From Lachnospiraceae bacterium (GTDB lineage: Bacteria; Bacillota; Clostridia; Lachnospirales; Lachnospiraceae), in contig JAFQLB010000076.1 of the NCBI GenBank assembly GCA_017396675.1, positions 1-55,842 of the forward strand: 55,842 nucleotides of DNA, written 5' to 3'. The notes beneath the pieces were generated by a model, which ran no database searches, was not told where the DNA came from, and saw only the letters and a list, made by a program, of their open reading frames with translations. Positions 42,841 through 51,812 of the stretch are shown piece after piece. A program made the position numbers and the translations under genes. Each line of letters opens with the position of its first letter. Positions within the stretch are counted from its first letter, which is position 1.

Positions 42841-44112
42841 ATGAGAAAGAATAAGGGAAAATACATTGTAGGGTATGATCTGTCCCGCCGCTACGCGCAA
42901 ATCAGTTATCTGGAAATGGGAAGCGGCAAGGCAGAGACCCTGTCTATGGTGGCGGGGGAGCAGCAGTACAATATTCCTTTGGTGCTTTATAAAAATGAAG
43001 AAGATAACAAGTGGTGGATCGGCAGGGAAGCCATCCGAAGGCACGCCGGGCTTGGAGGACTTCTGGTGGAGGAGCTGCTGGAGCTGGCTTGTAGGGGGGA
43101 ATGGGTGGAAAGCTATCCCGAGCCCTACGATCCCTGTGTCCTGCTGGCTATATTTATCAGGCGAAGTCTCTCCTTGTTGTCCATAATTGCCGAATATGAT
43201 AACATATGGGGGATCATGTTCACACTGGAGGAACTGGGGCAGACAGAGGTGGAGGTGATGCGCCGGGTGATCGAATATCTGCAGCTGCCGCAGTGTGTGA
43301 TACGGTTTGTGAGAAAAGAGGAAAGCCTCTACCATTATACCGTTCACAGTGAAAGGCAGCTGTGGCAGGAAGAGGTGCTGGTCTACGAATTTACGGAAAA
43401 AGGCCTTGTCAGAGTGGCATTGAGACAAAACAAACGTACCACGCCCAGGGTCTTTCTGACGGAGAAGGAGGTTTTTCCCGGCTTTGAGGAGGCGGCGCCC
43501 GATACGGAAGAGGCCGGAAGGGCTCGGGATCGTCGCTTCACGGAGGTGCTGGAAAAAGAGTTTGACGGCAGAAAAGTATCTTCCGTTTATCTCATCGGAG
43601 ATGGGTTTGAAGGAGACTGGTATCAGAGCTCCATCCGTTTTCTGTGTACCCGGGGAAGGGTGTTTCGGGGCAATAACCTGTACAGCAAAGGAGCCTGCTA
43701 CTGCATGCTGGATCTTGAGACCAAGCAGGGAAGCGTGGGGGAACAGGTTTATTTGGGAGAGGACAAGCTGCTGGCCAATGTGGGAATGGAGATTCTGCGT
43801 CAGGGGAAACCCGCCTATCTTGCGGTATTGGACGGAGGAAGCAGCTGGTATGAGGCGGGGAAAGAGTGGGAAGTGATTTTGGAAAACAGCAGCAGTCTGA
43901 CGTTTACAATCACGCCCTTGAACGGAGACAACAGGAAAGAAGCAGTCCTTGAGCTGGACGGACTTAGGGGGGAGGATCAGCCCTTTGTCAGAGTGCGCAT
44001 AGAGGCCTTTATGGTAACTGCAAGGAAAATGCGAATCCGCGTGACGGATCGGGGATTTGGGGAGTTTTATCCGGCAACCAAGCGCTGCTGGGAAGAGGAT
44101 TTTACTCTGTAG
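42841..44112 (+). CDS. Actin/Hsp70-fold-like protein of unknown function (DUF5716-like)
   Basis: A 423-aa protein. The N-terminus YIVGYDLSRRYAQISYLEMG resembles the phosphate-1 strand-loop-strand of the actin/Hsp70/FtsA superfamily, with D13 in the place of the catalytic Asp. VSSVYLIGDGFEGDWYQ near residue 250 resembles the adenosine motif. The phosphate-2 loop is not obvious, so ATP binding is unproven. The last 100 residues form a separate beta-rich domain (EAVLELDGLR onwards). GGAAGGGACGGG precedes ATG 42841. It is 60 bp after the large protein and belongs to the same operon. Confidence 0.7.
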   Translation: MRKNKGKYIVGYDLSRRYAQISYLEMGSGKAETLSMVAGEQQYNIPLVLYKNEEDNKWWIGREAIRRHAGLGGLLVEELLELACRGEWVESYPEPYDPCVLLAIFIRRSLSLLSIIAEYDNIWGIMFTLEELGQTEVEVMRRVIEYLQLPQCVIRFVRKEESLYHYTVHSERQLWQEEVLVYEFTEKGLVRVALRQNKRTTPRVFLTEKEVFPGFEEAAPDTEEAGRARDRRFTEVLEKEFDGRKVSSVYLIGDGFEGDWYQSSIRFLCTRGRVFRGNNLYSKGACYCMLDLETKQGSVGEQVYLGEDKLLANVGMEILRQGKPAYLAVLDGGSSWYEAGKEWEVILENSSSLTFTITPLNGDNRKEAVLELDGLRGEDQPFVRVRIEAFMVTARKMRIRVTDRGFGEFYPATKRCWEEDFTL

Positions 44113-44150
44113 AAAGACTGACGGCAAGGACGGAAAAGAGGCGGTAAAGA

Positions 44151-44984
44151 GTGGCAAGGATCAGAGTGTGCTTAGGGAAATATGCAGACAGACCGTATGA
44201 GCCCGAGGGGATGGGTATCAGGATTTACTGTGTGGAAGAGCTTTGCTTTTTCTTCAGGGAAAATGCCTATCTTTTGGATGACAGTCTGAAGGATCAGGCG
44301 CTGATCCGATGGCTGGATGCGGAATGTGGACTTCCGGAGTTGGCAAGGGAGCTGGAAAAAGAAGTGCAGAAAAAGGCTTCCCTGAAAGCCTTCGTGGGGT
44401 GTATTTTAAATTATACGGGTTTTTTTTCCGAACAGATCTGTCAGGAGATCCGGGATATCTTGGCGCAGAGCGGCAGCCTGTCCACCTATGAGAAACGTAA
44501 GGCGAAGGCGGATATGCTGCTGGCAGGGAAGAAATTCGGATTGGCCGGCAGGGAATACCGCAGCCTTCTTGCCCACCTTCCGCCGGAGGAGGTGCACCTG
44601 AGGGGAGCAGTATATCACAGCTGCGGCGTCTGTCTGGCAAAAATGTTTCTGTTTCGGGCCGCGGGAGAGTATTTTTTGAAAGCCTATGAGACGGGAGGCA
44701 GGATAGAAAGCTATCGTCAGTATTTGTGGACCGTCAGACTGCAGATGTCGGAAATGGAGTATTTGGAGTTTTTGAAGGAACATCCGGAGGCCTACGAGGA
44801 TTCCCTGGAGATGGAGGAAAGTCTGGACGGTTACGGTCGGACATGGAAAAATACAGGATATCATACGCTGCTGTCGGATATAAGAAGCCGGCGGACAGAA
44901 GGGAATGCAGCCCTTTGGCAGGAAAAGCTGGAAGAGAGGATATCTCACTTAAAGGATGCGTACCGTGAGATGGTAAGAACATAA
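44151..44984 (+). CDS. Helical-repeat (TPR-like) protein of unknown function
   Basis: A 277-aa protein starting at GTG 44151 with AGAGG upstream. After a short N-terminal strand region (MARIRVCLGKYADRPYEPEG) it is almost wholly alpha-helical. Pairs of helices near 115-230 (KADMLLAGKKFGLAGREYRS, then AAGEYFLKAYETGG) have TPR-like spacing. There is no transmembrane segment. It lies 38 bp after the actin-like gene and 13 bp before the coiled-coil membrane protein, so it probably bridges these two. The family is not recognised. Confidence 0.65.
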   Translation: MARIRVCLGKYADRPYEPEGMGIRIYCVEELCFFFRENAYLLDDSLKDQALIRWLDAECGLPELARELEKEVQKKASLKAFVGCILNYTGFFSEQICQEIRDILAQSGSLSTYEKRKAKADMLLAGKKFGLAGREYRSLLAHLPPEEVHLRGAVYHSCGVCLAKMFLFRAAGEYFLKAYETGGRIESYRQYLWTVRLQMSEMEYLEFLKEHPEAYEDSLEMEESLDGYGRTWKNTGYHTLLSDIRSRRTEGNAALWQEKLEERISHLKDAYREMVRT

Positions 44985-44997
44985 GAGGAGAAGTAAC

Positions 44998-46200
44998 GTG
45001 AAGTGGTGGAAAAGGATCGTAGACTATTTTCAGAGAGCCTATGAGGAAGAGGATCTGGAGCTGGAATGGGAAGGCGCTTCCATAGAGGATTGGGACTGGG
45101 ATACTCTGGTAAAAGACAGAAGCCTGATGAAGATGAGGGATGCCGGAGAGAGAGAGAAATTCGTTGCCAACTGTCTGGAGCAGATGAGCAGTGCTTCGGC
45201 AGAGCTGGACAAATTGTCTGACGAATACAATGTGGTCACCTCTTATCTGACCGATATCGAGGAAATCGAGGCACTTCCTGCCGAAGAGGCGGAGCTGGTG
45301 AAGGGCAGTGCAAAAAAGATTGTACAATTTGAAACCGCAAGAAAAGAATTTGATTTAAGAACCAACCGGATGCCGGAAGCGAAGTTTCGTCATATGGAAC
45401 AGTATGAAGAGATCATGCCCAAGCCCTATGAGGACATTGTGGAGGCAGAGAATTACCGAGAGCTGATCAAAGGCGACATTTCCCGGCTGGAGGGGGAAAA
45501 GCATGCCTACCAGTACAGAAAAGGGGAGCTGATGGCCTATATTGCCAATGCCAAAGGCATGGTGGCGATCTGCGTGATGGCCATGGCAGCCTGTCTTCTG
45601 ATGCTGTTGATCCTGCAGTTTGGTTTCGATATGGATACGGGGCTGGGATACATACTGACCATCGCGGCCGGTGCCCTTGTCATTACGGGACTGTATGTAA
45701 AATATCTGGATTATACGGCGGAACTGAAACGGACGGAAAAAGGCCTCAACCGGATTATTTTACTGAAAAATACGGTGAATATCCGATATGTCAACAATAT
45801 CAACCTTCTTGACTACCTGTATATGAAATATCAGGTGAAGAGTGCCAAGGAGCTGAAAAAGCTCTGGGAGAATTATCAGAAGGAAAAGGAGGAAAGGGCC
45901 AGAGAGCAGGAAAACCGTCAGGAGCTGGATTACTATAAGAAAGAACTGCTGCAGACATTGCGGCGATTTCAGCTGGATGATCCGGATATCTGGGTGTATC
46001 AGGCTCAGGCGCTTCTGGATCACAGGGAAATGGTGGAGATACGCCACAATCTGATCGAGCGCCGTCAGAAGCTGCGTATCCAGATGGACTATAATAAGCG
46101 TCTGGCACAGGAGGGACAAAAGGAGATCAAAACCCTGTTGACGGCCTATCCCGAGTACCAGGAAGAAATCATGCATATGGTAAACCGATACAATCCTTAA
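44998..46200 (+). CDS. Coiled-coil membrane protein of unknown function
   Basis: A 400-aa protein starting at GTG 44998, with AGAGGAGA about 7 nt upstream. An acidic N-terminus (EEEDLELEWEGASIEDWDWD) is followed by a helical region (about 50-180), two adjacent transmembrane segments (about 187-209 and 216-236), and a long charged coiled coil (about 240-385). Both large parts should face the cytoplasm, with a short hairpin in the membrane. It is the last gene of the four-gene operon and would anchor the complex to the membrane. No family is recognised. Confidence 0.68.
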   Translation: MKWWKRIVDYFQRAYEEEDLELEWEGASIEDWDWDTLVKDRSLMKMRDAGEREKFVANCLEQMSSASAELDKLSDEYNVVTSYLTDIEEIEALPAEEAELVKGSAKKIVQFETARKEFDLRTNRMPEAKFRHMEQYEEIMPKPYEDIVEAENYRELIKGDISRLEGEKHAYQYRKGELMAYIANAKGMVAICVMAMAACLLMLLILQFGFDMDTGLGYILTIAAGALVITGLYVKYLDYTAELKRTEKGLNRIILLKNTVNIRYVNNINLLDYLYMKYQVKSAKELKKLWENYQKEKEERAREQENRQELDYYKKELLQTLRRFQLDDPDIWVYQAQALLDHREMVEIRHNLIERRQKLRIQMDYNKRLAQEGQKEIKTLLTAYPEYQEEIMHMVNRYNP

Positions 46201-46261
46201 TACTTCCTGCCTGTGATTGTACCGGAGCAGATGGAAGGGATCCTCCGATCCATAAAGAATG

Positions 46262-46358
46262 TGCCCCGAAACTGCTGCTATAGGCAGCTTCGGGGCAGTA
46301 AGGGGAGGATAAGTATAATCTTATCTTGCGTGGGTCAGGAAAAGGTAATTCGCCTGAC
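46262..46358 (+). other. Structured intergenic segment with two hairpins, no gene
   Basis: TGCCCCGAA (46262-46270) pairs with TTCGGGGCA (46289-46297), with an inner CTGC/GCAG stem. GTCAGG (46334-46339) pairs with CCTGAC (46353-46358). Between them GATAAG and CTTATC flank TATAAT. The first hairpin lacks a T-run, so it is either a weak terminator of the operon or part of an RNA element. The whole gap 46201-46487 has no ORF. Confidence 0.5.
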
Positions 46359-46432
46359 ATTCATAGTATAGCCCAACAGATAAGGCTTATACACATGAAT
46401 GAAAAAATCTGTGAAAAAAACAGGTATGGACT

Positions 46433-46461
46433 TTGAAAGGTTTTTGGGTTACACTTATAGC
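46433..46461 (+). promoter_or_regulatory. Promoter of the SEC-C protein gene
   Basis: TTGAAA (46433-46438), 17 bp, and TATAGC (46456-46461) lie 26 bp before the start. Confidence 0.55.
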
Positions 46462-46487
46462 AAAATGTGACAAAGGTGGAGAATACT

Positions 46488-46991
46488 ATGGCATTATTGA
46501 AAAAATGGAGAGATACGGCCTATTCGGAAACAGCCAATAAAGGCGATCTTCAGAGGCTGTGGGCTTCTTATTTTGAAGCGGAAAAAGAGATCTATCAGCA
46601 GCTTTTACAGCATCCCGATGAAGTTGTCACGGGAACGGTGAAGGAGCTGGCAGATAAATACGAGGTCAGTGTGATGACCATGACGGGCTTTTTGGATGGT
46701 ATCAATGACAGTCTGAAGGAAGCCAATCCCATCGAGGAGATGGAAGAGGATACTGTGGTAAGCCTGTGCTTTGACAAGGAGCTTTTGTATAAGAATATGG
46801 TGGCGGCCAAGGCAGACTGGCTGTATGAGCTGGAAGAGTGGAATGAGATTTTTGATGAAGAGAAGCAGAAGGCTCTGTACAAAGAACAGAAAACCTCCAC
46901 CACCATTGTGAAGGAGGAGAAGGTATATCCCAACGATCCCTGTCCCTGCGGCAGCGGAAAGAAATACAAAAAATGCTGTGGAAAGGCCTGA
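46488..46991 (+). CDS. SEC-C metal-binding domain protein
   Basis: A 167-aa cytoplasmic protein. Helical residues 1-140 end in a SEC-C zinc motif [16 protein letters not shown] close to the C-terminus, as in SecA tails and many small proteins. ATG 46488 is preceded by AAAGGTGGAG. The reading from 46467 lacks a ribosome-binding site. Its function is unknown. SEC-C binds zinc and often mediates contact with ribosomes or SecB-like partners. It converges with hflX. Confidence 0.82.
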   Translation: MALLKKWRDTAYSETANKGDLQRLWASYFEAEKEIYQQLLQHPDEVVTGTVKELADKYEVSVMTMTGFLDGINDSLKEANPIEEMEEDTVVSLCFDKELLYKNMVAAKADWLYELEEWNEIFDEEKQKALYKEQKTSTTIVKEEKVYPNDPCPCGSGKKYKKCCGKA

Positions 46992-47028
46992 ATATACCTT
47001 GTCTGTGACAGGCAGCAAAGGTTTGATC

Positions 47029-48330
47029 CTAGGGCAGCCGATATTGAGGGTATTGACTCAGAATCCGGGAGGGTCCGCTGACACGAATCAGCGTACCCTC
47101 CTCTTTGTATTCCGTGGAAAGGATTCTGGCCTTCTTGGAGAAATAGGAAATCAGACCTCCTTCCGTAAAGGGAATCAGGAAATCAGCTTCTATGTGGTCC
47201 TTTTGCAGTATGTGCCGGAGTGCATCCAGCAGGAACAGAAGATGCTCCGGATTCAGGGCAGACATGTAGATTCGGTTGTCAATTTGCCGGGGAAGGAAGC
47301 CCTCCTTCGTAAGATCGGCCTTGTTGTAAATGTAAAGCACGGGAATGTGAGAGGCCGACAGTTCCGTCAGTGTTTCCTTGGTCACCCGGATGTGATCCGT
47401 AAAATCGGGATCCGAAAAATCGATCACATGGAGCAGGAGATCGGCTTCGCAGGCTTCCGCCAGTGTGGAACGAAAGGCGCGGACCAGGGTGTGGGGAAGC
47501 TTGTCAATAAATCCCACGGTATCGGAGAGCAAAAAGGGGATGCCTTCCGGCGGCCGGATCTGCCGGACCTGCGTCTCCAGAGTGGCAAAGAGCATATCCC
47601 GGGCGGTAACTGTCTTTTGTTTGTCTTGTCCATACCGGGAAACAAGGCCGTTTAACAGGGTAGATTTACCCGCATTGGTATAGCCTACCAGTGCCACCTT
47701 GGGAAGCCCGGAGCGACTGCGCTTTTTTCTCTGAGTAAGAGTTGTTTTTTCGATGGCAGCCAATTCCCGCTTCAGCTCCGTGATCCTGTTTTCCAGATGG
47801 CGTCTGTCCAGCTCCAATTTCTTTTCTCCTGCGCCGCGGCTGCTTAAGCTGCCGCTGGTTCCTCCCTGACGGCTTAAATTGGAGCGCATACCGGCCAGGC
47901 GGGGCAGCATGTACTGGCAATGGGCCAGCTCTACCTGCAGCTTGGCCTGTGAGGTTTTGGCTCTGATCTCAAAAATGCGAAGGATCAGAGAGGTTCGATC
48001 CAGAATCACAGCCTCAAGGGCACGGCTTAAATTGCGCATCTGTACGGGAGAAAGGGTATCTTCGAAGATCACGGTATCTGCTTCGTACAAAGCCAGACTT
48101 TCTTTGATCTCCTCCACCTTACCGCTACCCACATAGGTGGCGGTGTCGGGATGGGGGAGATTCTGTACATGGATACAGACCACCTCCATCAGACAGGCCT
48201 CGGCCAGTGCTTTTAATTCATCCGGGGTTCGGGAGGCATGAGAGTTCCGCGGAATATCGCCGGTCTGTGCGGTATGCGGACAATTGACTGCTGCAAGAAT
48301 GGCGCGTCCTTTGGAAAAGTCAGTTTGCAT
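47029..48330 (-). CDS. hflX: GTPase HflX
   Basis: A 433-aa ribosome-associated GTPase that splits or rescues stalled ribosomes. The HflX N-terminal domain shows YVGSGKVEEI (about 66-75) and a Gly-rich linker RQGGTSGSLSSRGAGE. The G domain begins with Walker A GYTNAGKS (216-223), followed by SDTVGFIDKLP (G3) and NKAD (G4). ATG 48330 has AAGGAGG 8 nt upstream. The in-frame ATG at 48360 is rejected. The start overlaps the end of vanZ by 11 bp, so the two are translationally coupled. Confidence 0.95.
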   Translation of the reverse strand: MQTDFSKGRAILAAVNCPHTAQTGDIPRNSHASRTPDELKALAEACLMEVVCIHVQNLPHPDTATYVGSGKVEEIKESLALYEADTVIFEDTLSPVQMRNLSRALEAVILDRTSLILRIFEIRAKTSQAKLQVELAHCQYMLPRLAGMRSNLSRQGGTSGSLSSRGAGEKKLELDRRHLENRITELKRELAAIEKTTLTQRKKRSRSGLPKVALVGYTNAGKSTLLNGLVSRYGQDKQKTVTARDMLFATLETQVRQIRPPEGIPFLLSDTVGFIDKLPHTLVRAFRSTLAEACEADLLLHVIDFSDPDFTDHIRVTKETLTELSASHIPVLYIYNKADLTKEGFLPRQIDNRIYMSALNPEHLLFLLDALRHILQKDHIEADFLIPFTEGGLISYFSKKARILSTEYKEEGTLIRVSGPSRILSQYPQYRLP

Positions 48331-48910
48331 CAGGGGAACCTCCTTCCTGTGATCGTTCATATTCCCGTTTCTTTTTGTGGTACTGTTCCAGCGACAGAGA
48401 GCGGAAAATTGTTTTGCGTCCGATAAAACAAAGGATTTCTGCGGTCAGTATACCCAGAAAAATACCGATGCCGTCAATCCCTACATCTGTTACGGAGGGA
48501 CTCCTGCCGGAGACGAAGGACTGATGATATTCATCAAAAAAAGCAAACAGCAGACAGAACACACCGCAGGTGAGATACAGGAAAAACCCCCGGATGCGGT
48601 ACACATACAGGGGAAAGGATACGGTGATGGAAAGCAGAAAATACGCTGCTATGTGAGCTGCTTTGCGGATCGGAAGATGCCAGGCCATCATCATAAGCTC
48701 CAGTTCTTCATTGGAGAAGCCCTTGGCAAATATCCGGTTATAGGAAAGAACCGCGATCCTTGTGACACCCAGACTCAGCTCCCCGGAGGCCTCTCCCGTC
48801 TGAGCGGAAAAGGAATAGATGATGCTCATCATGCAAAGGGCAGGCAGGAAAGACAGAGGTTTTAGCAGATAGCGCAGCGTCTTTTTTATGAAAATATGAA
48901 AATAATACAT
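48320..48910 (-). CDS. VanZ family membrane protein
   Basis: A 196-aa protein with four to five hydrophobic segments. The VanZ-like motifs IIYSFSAQTG near the N-terminus, RKAAHIAAYFLLSI in the middle, and FAFFDEYHQSFVSGRSPSVTDVGID are clear. VanZ in enterococci gives low-level teicoplanin resistance, but most homologues are housekeeping envelope proteins of unknown activity. The ribosome-binding site is weak (GGAG about 14 nt upstream). It precedes hflX on the same strand with an 11-bp overlap. Confidence 0.88.
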   Translation of the reverse strand: MYYFHIFIKKTLRYLLKPLSFLPALCMMSIIYSFSAQTGEASGELSLGVTRIAVLSYNRIFAKGFSNEELELMMMAWHLPIRKAAHIAAYFLLSITVSFPLYVYRIRGFFLYLTCGVFCLLFAFFDEYHQSFVSGRSPSVTDVGIDGIGIFLGILTAEILCFIGRKTIFRSLSLEQYHKKKREYERSQEGGSPDAN

Positions 48911-48927
48911 TCGCTTTTGAGATACTC

Positions 48928-51186
48928 CTATTTGTTCAGCAGCCGTATCTGGGTCTCGATGAACTCAGGTACTGCAGTACCCTGCGCCTGAAATTTCTGG
49001 ACAATGTTCTGCAGTCGGTGGAGCTGCTGGTTTTTCTTGACCTCATAGGAGGTAATGGCGGCCGTAAACAGACCGTTGTCCTTTAACTGACTGCGAATCT
49101 CTGCAGGGAAAGGACAGTAGGCCGCAAGAATCTGACGCGCCACCTTGTTGAGCTTGGGAGAGCCCGTGGATTCCGAAAGAATCCAGGTGGTGTAATCGCT
49201 GATAAACAGATTCTTGAAGCTGTTTTTGGCTCGAAGCAGAGCTGTTTTCAGTTTTTCCTTGGCATCCGGCGAAAGCTCTCTGTTTTTGGCATAAAACTGC
49301 GCATAATCGCAGTAATCGCTGGTCAGGGAATGCTCCGTAATATCGTTCCAGCGGGCACCCTGGACGCGCTTGCACATTTCCCAGCGGAAGGCTCCCAGCA
49401 TCTGAATCAGCGTCTTTTCAATGTCCTCCACGTGGAAAGCGGAGATGGACATTCGACCCGGTGTGGAACGGTGCATACCTTCAATTTCCTGCCAGAGCAC
49501 ACCACGGGTTCCCATGTTGGGCATAAGGATGAAGTCGGGACGGATATCCAGGATCACATTCTCCCGCAGACCGCTCTTGGGATCGGACATCAGAGTGGAA
49601 CGATAGAAGACGGAGAAATCGATGGCCTGAATCTTCTCCAGAGCATCCATCAGTACCTTGGGAGTTACCAGGGAGGACTCCAGATCCTTGACTGCGTTGG
49701 CTTCCGAAAATACGGGACAGAAGTTGGTAACACGTCCGAAGGTGATCTTGTTTAAGATCGGGAAGAGATTTTCCAGCTCGTACATGACTTTGCCGATGGT
49801 ATCCTCCCGCATCCTCCGCTCCGTAGGGGCGTCGATCTTGCCCTGCATCTTCAGGCTGTGAATGTAGGCGGTGTAATCCTGATCAAACTCGTTACGGCTG
49901 GGTTGCTTCTTGCCGTGGTAAATGGCCATGATCCATTCGTAGAAGGTATAGACGCCAAGCTCCGGATTGCCGTGGAAATTCTTCGTAAGATTGTACAGGT
50001 AAGCGGTGTTTTCCAGACCTGCCAGCTCCACGTCCATAAACCCGAAATTCAAAAACATCTTGATCACAATGGGAGGATTGGGATCCTTGATGCACACCTG
50101 GAATACTTCGGTGTACACGATATTGAACAGCTTGGCCAGCTGTTTGCGGATGGTATCCACATTCTTGTCCAGAGAGCTCTTGTCCGGAAGCTCCTTGTAC
50201 AGGCGCATATATTTGCGGAATTCGTTGGCTGTCACATCCATGGTATCGGAATATTCCAGAATCAGATCCAAAGAACGATCCAGCTTGGCCGCGATCTGCT
50301 CTGCGCTTTCCGTGGAAGCCTCCTCCGCGGCCGGATCCTGGGACAGTCTCCTGTGATAATCATCTACCCGGATACGCACCAGCTGTTCCGGAAAATAGGG
50401 CTGCTTCTCCATCAAAAGGATGAACTTGTCCACTCTGGCATTAAGGGATTCGTAATCCATTCCCTGATGCTTGGCCCGCAGCACCAGATCGGTATACAGA
50501 TCAAAGAGATCCAGATAAGTTTCATTCAGCAGAAGCTGGGAGATCTCGCCCAGATACTCCTGCATGTATTGACAGCAGTTAATAATCTCCAGAATATCCC
50601 TGGCAGCTTTGACAAGAAAACCGATGACGAAGGAAGGAGAGGAAAGACTCTCCGTTTTGGCAGCCAGTACCGGCTTTAATGCGGCGTAATAGTTTTCCAG
50701 CCAGATATCCGGTGCACGGTCATCCAGAGACAGAGGCTGCAGCAATTCCTTGCGGGGCAGCGTCTTGGCGGGCAGACCGGTGGTGGAGCAGAGCTTCAGA
50801 TAATTGTTGATGGAAGTATTCAGATACTGGAAGAGGTTTTCACACTGTCCGTACAATCGTTTGTAGTGAGACAGAAGCTGGAGCATCATCTGAGCCATGG
50901 AAATGTTCAGCAGATGGCAGACGTCCTTGTTCACTTCCAGAATACCGGGGAGATCCTGCATGGAAGAGAACTGATAGGGAATCACTCGAGTATCCTCCAG
51001 AGCTGTGTACTGAAAGGCATATTCGGGGAAACCGAAGTCACAGATGCCTACGATATCTCCTTTTTTCAGCAGAAAGCTCTTGGAACCATCATAGCTGACG
51101 GAAACGCTGCCGCTGGCAATAATGGAAAACTGATGGAACTCTTCTCCCGGCTGCAAAATGACCTGTCCTTTTGCGTATGAAAGCAT
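48928..51186 (-). CDS. Large protein with N-terminal cyclic-nucleotide-binding-like domain
   Basis: A 752-aa cytoplasmic protein. Residues of about 1-110 form a cNMP-binding beta-roll (GQVILQPGEEFHQFSIIASGSVSVS, then FLLKKGDIVG), but the canonical phosphate-binding R of the cassette is not evident. About 640 mainly helical residues follow, with no DNA-binding helix-turn-helix and no domain I can name. So it is not a CRP/FNR regulator. ATG 51186 has AAGAGGTG about 5 nt upstream. A TGCTATGAT box about 50 bp upstream may be an extended -10 promoter. Confidence 0.78.
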   Translation of the reverse strand: MLSYAKGQVILQPGEEFHQFSIIASGSVSVSYDGSKSFLLKKGDIVGICDFGFPEYAFQYTALEDTRVIPYQFSSMQDLPGILEVNKDVCHLLNISMAQMMLQLLSHYKRLYGQCENLFQYLNTSINNYLKLCSTTGLPAKTLPRKELLQPLSLDDRAPDIWLENYYAALKPVLAAKTESLSSPSFVIGFLVKAARDILEIINCCQYMQEYLGEISQLLLNETYLDLFDLYTDLVLRAKHQGMDYESLNARVDKFILLMEKQPYFPEQLVRIRVDDYHRRLSQDPAAEEASTESAEQIAAKLDRSLDLILEYSDTMDVTANEFRKYMRLYKELPDKSSLDKNVDTIRKQLAKLFNIVYTEVFQVCIKDPNPPIVIKMFLNFGFMDVELAGLENTAYLYNLTKNFHGNPELGVYTFYEWIMAIYHGKKQPSRNEFDQDYTAYIHSLKMQGKIDAPTERRMREDTIGKVMYELENLFPILNKITFGRVTNFCPVFSEANAVKDLESSLVTPKVLMDALEKIQAIDFSVFYRSTLMSDPKSGLRENVILDIRPDFILMPNMGTRGVLWQEIEGMHRSTPGRMSISAFHVEDIEKTLIQMLGAFRWEMCKRVQGARWNDITEHSLTSDYCDYAQFYAKNRELSPDAKEKLKTALLRAKNSFKNLFISDYTTWILSESTGSPKLNKVARQILAAYCPFPAEIRSQLKDNGLFTAAITSYEVKKNQQLHRLQNIVQKFQAQGTAVPEFIETQIRLLNK

Positions 51187-51291
51187 GATATCACCTCTTG
51201 CGAACGATTTTTTATCATCATAGCACATTTTTTTCCATTTTGATAGGTGAGAGCGGTTTATTTTTTTAATTTCTTTAAGTTTACTGTACTT

Positions 51292-51319
51292 TTGATTGAT
51301 TTTATGGTACTTTTAGAAT
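51292..51319 (+). promoter_or_regulatory. Possible promoter of the gene at 51337
   Basis: TTGATT (51292-51297), 16 bp, and TAGAAT (51314-51319). If used, transcription would start about 10 nt before the ATG, close to GGAGG. Confidence 0.4.
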
Positions 51320-51336
51320 AGTTTGGAGGGGCTGCC

Positions 51337-51792
51337 ATGAGAACAGATGCATTGAGCAATGAAGAGATTGTAGCGCATTTCAGGGGAGATACGGATAAAT
51401 TATTGAAATATCTGAATTGGCTGGAAAAGAAATCGGGAAGCTGTGCATACAGTACCTATGATCAGGAAGGGATTTCCGAGCATTCCATCGAGTTTCCCGT
51501 GTACGATTCCACTCTGATGAATTTTGTCAGGGAAGCCAGAGACACCTGTTATATGGATCGCAACTATGCGTACGTCTATACCCGTAACAGGATCAAGAGC
51601 GTGAAGGATGAGCACCGCTGTATCCGGAATGCCACCATTCGCGATATGGACAAGCTGGCAGGTATTCTGTCAAGGTATGTACTTGGCGGACAGACCAAGG
51701 CCAGACTTTGGAGTGCCGGGATAGAGCATGGGATTTATCTGGCCATTCTGAAAAAGTGTGACGAGCTTTTGAATTTCTGGAGCAGGGAATAG
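51337..51792 (+). CDS. Hypothetical 151-aa protein
   Basis: A small, mixed-charge cytoplasmic protein with TTGGAGGGG about 7 nt before ATG 51337. It has no transmembrane segment, signal peptide or recognised motif. The pattern is helical at both ends (LSNEEIVAHFRGDTDKLLKY and HGIYLAILKKCDELLNF), with a stranded middle rich in Tyr. It is followed after 20 bp by the TetR gene, so the two may be co-transcribed. Function unknown. Confidence 0.65.
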   Translation: MRTDALSNEEIVAHFRGDTDKLLKYLNWLEKKSGSCAYSTYDQEGISEHSIEFPVYDSTLMNFVREARDTCYMDRNYAYVYTRNRIKSVKDEHRCIRNATIRDMDKLAGILSRYVLGGQTKARLWSAGIEHGIYLAILKKCDELLNFWSRE

Positions 51793-51812
51793 AAGCGGGG
51801 GAAGGAAATACC

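Noticed and set aside
42259..44157. 632-codon open frame on the minus strand
   Set aside because: It lies opposite two well-supported operon genes, has no ribosome-binding site, and its product is rich in His/Leu/Pro/Phe as expected for an antisense shadow.
39181..46200. Wadjet or another named defence system
   Set aside because: I see no SMC-like ATPase, nuclease or TOPRIM motif in the four proteins. A defence role would be a guess.
48928..51186. CRP/FNR-type transcription regulator
   Set aside because: The N-terminal beta-roll fits, but the protein is 752 aa with no C-terminal helix-turn-helix.
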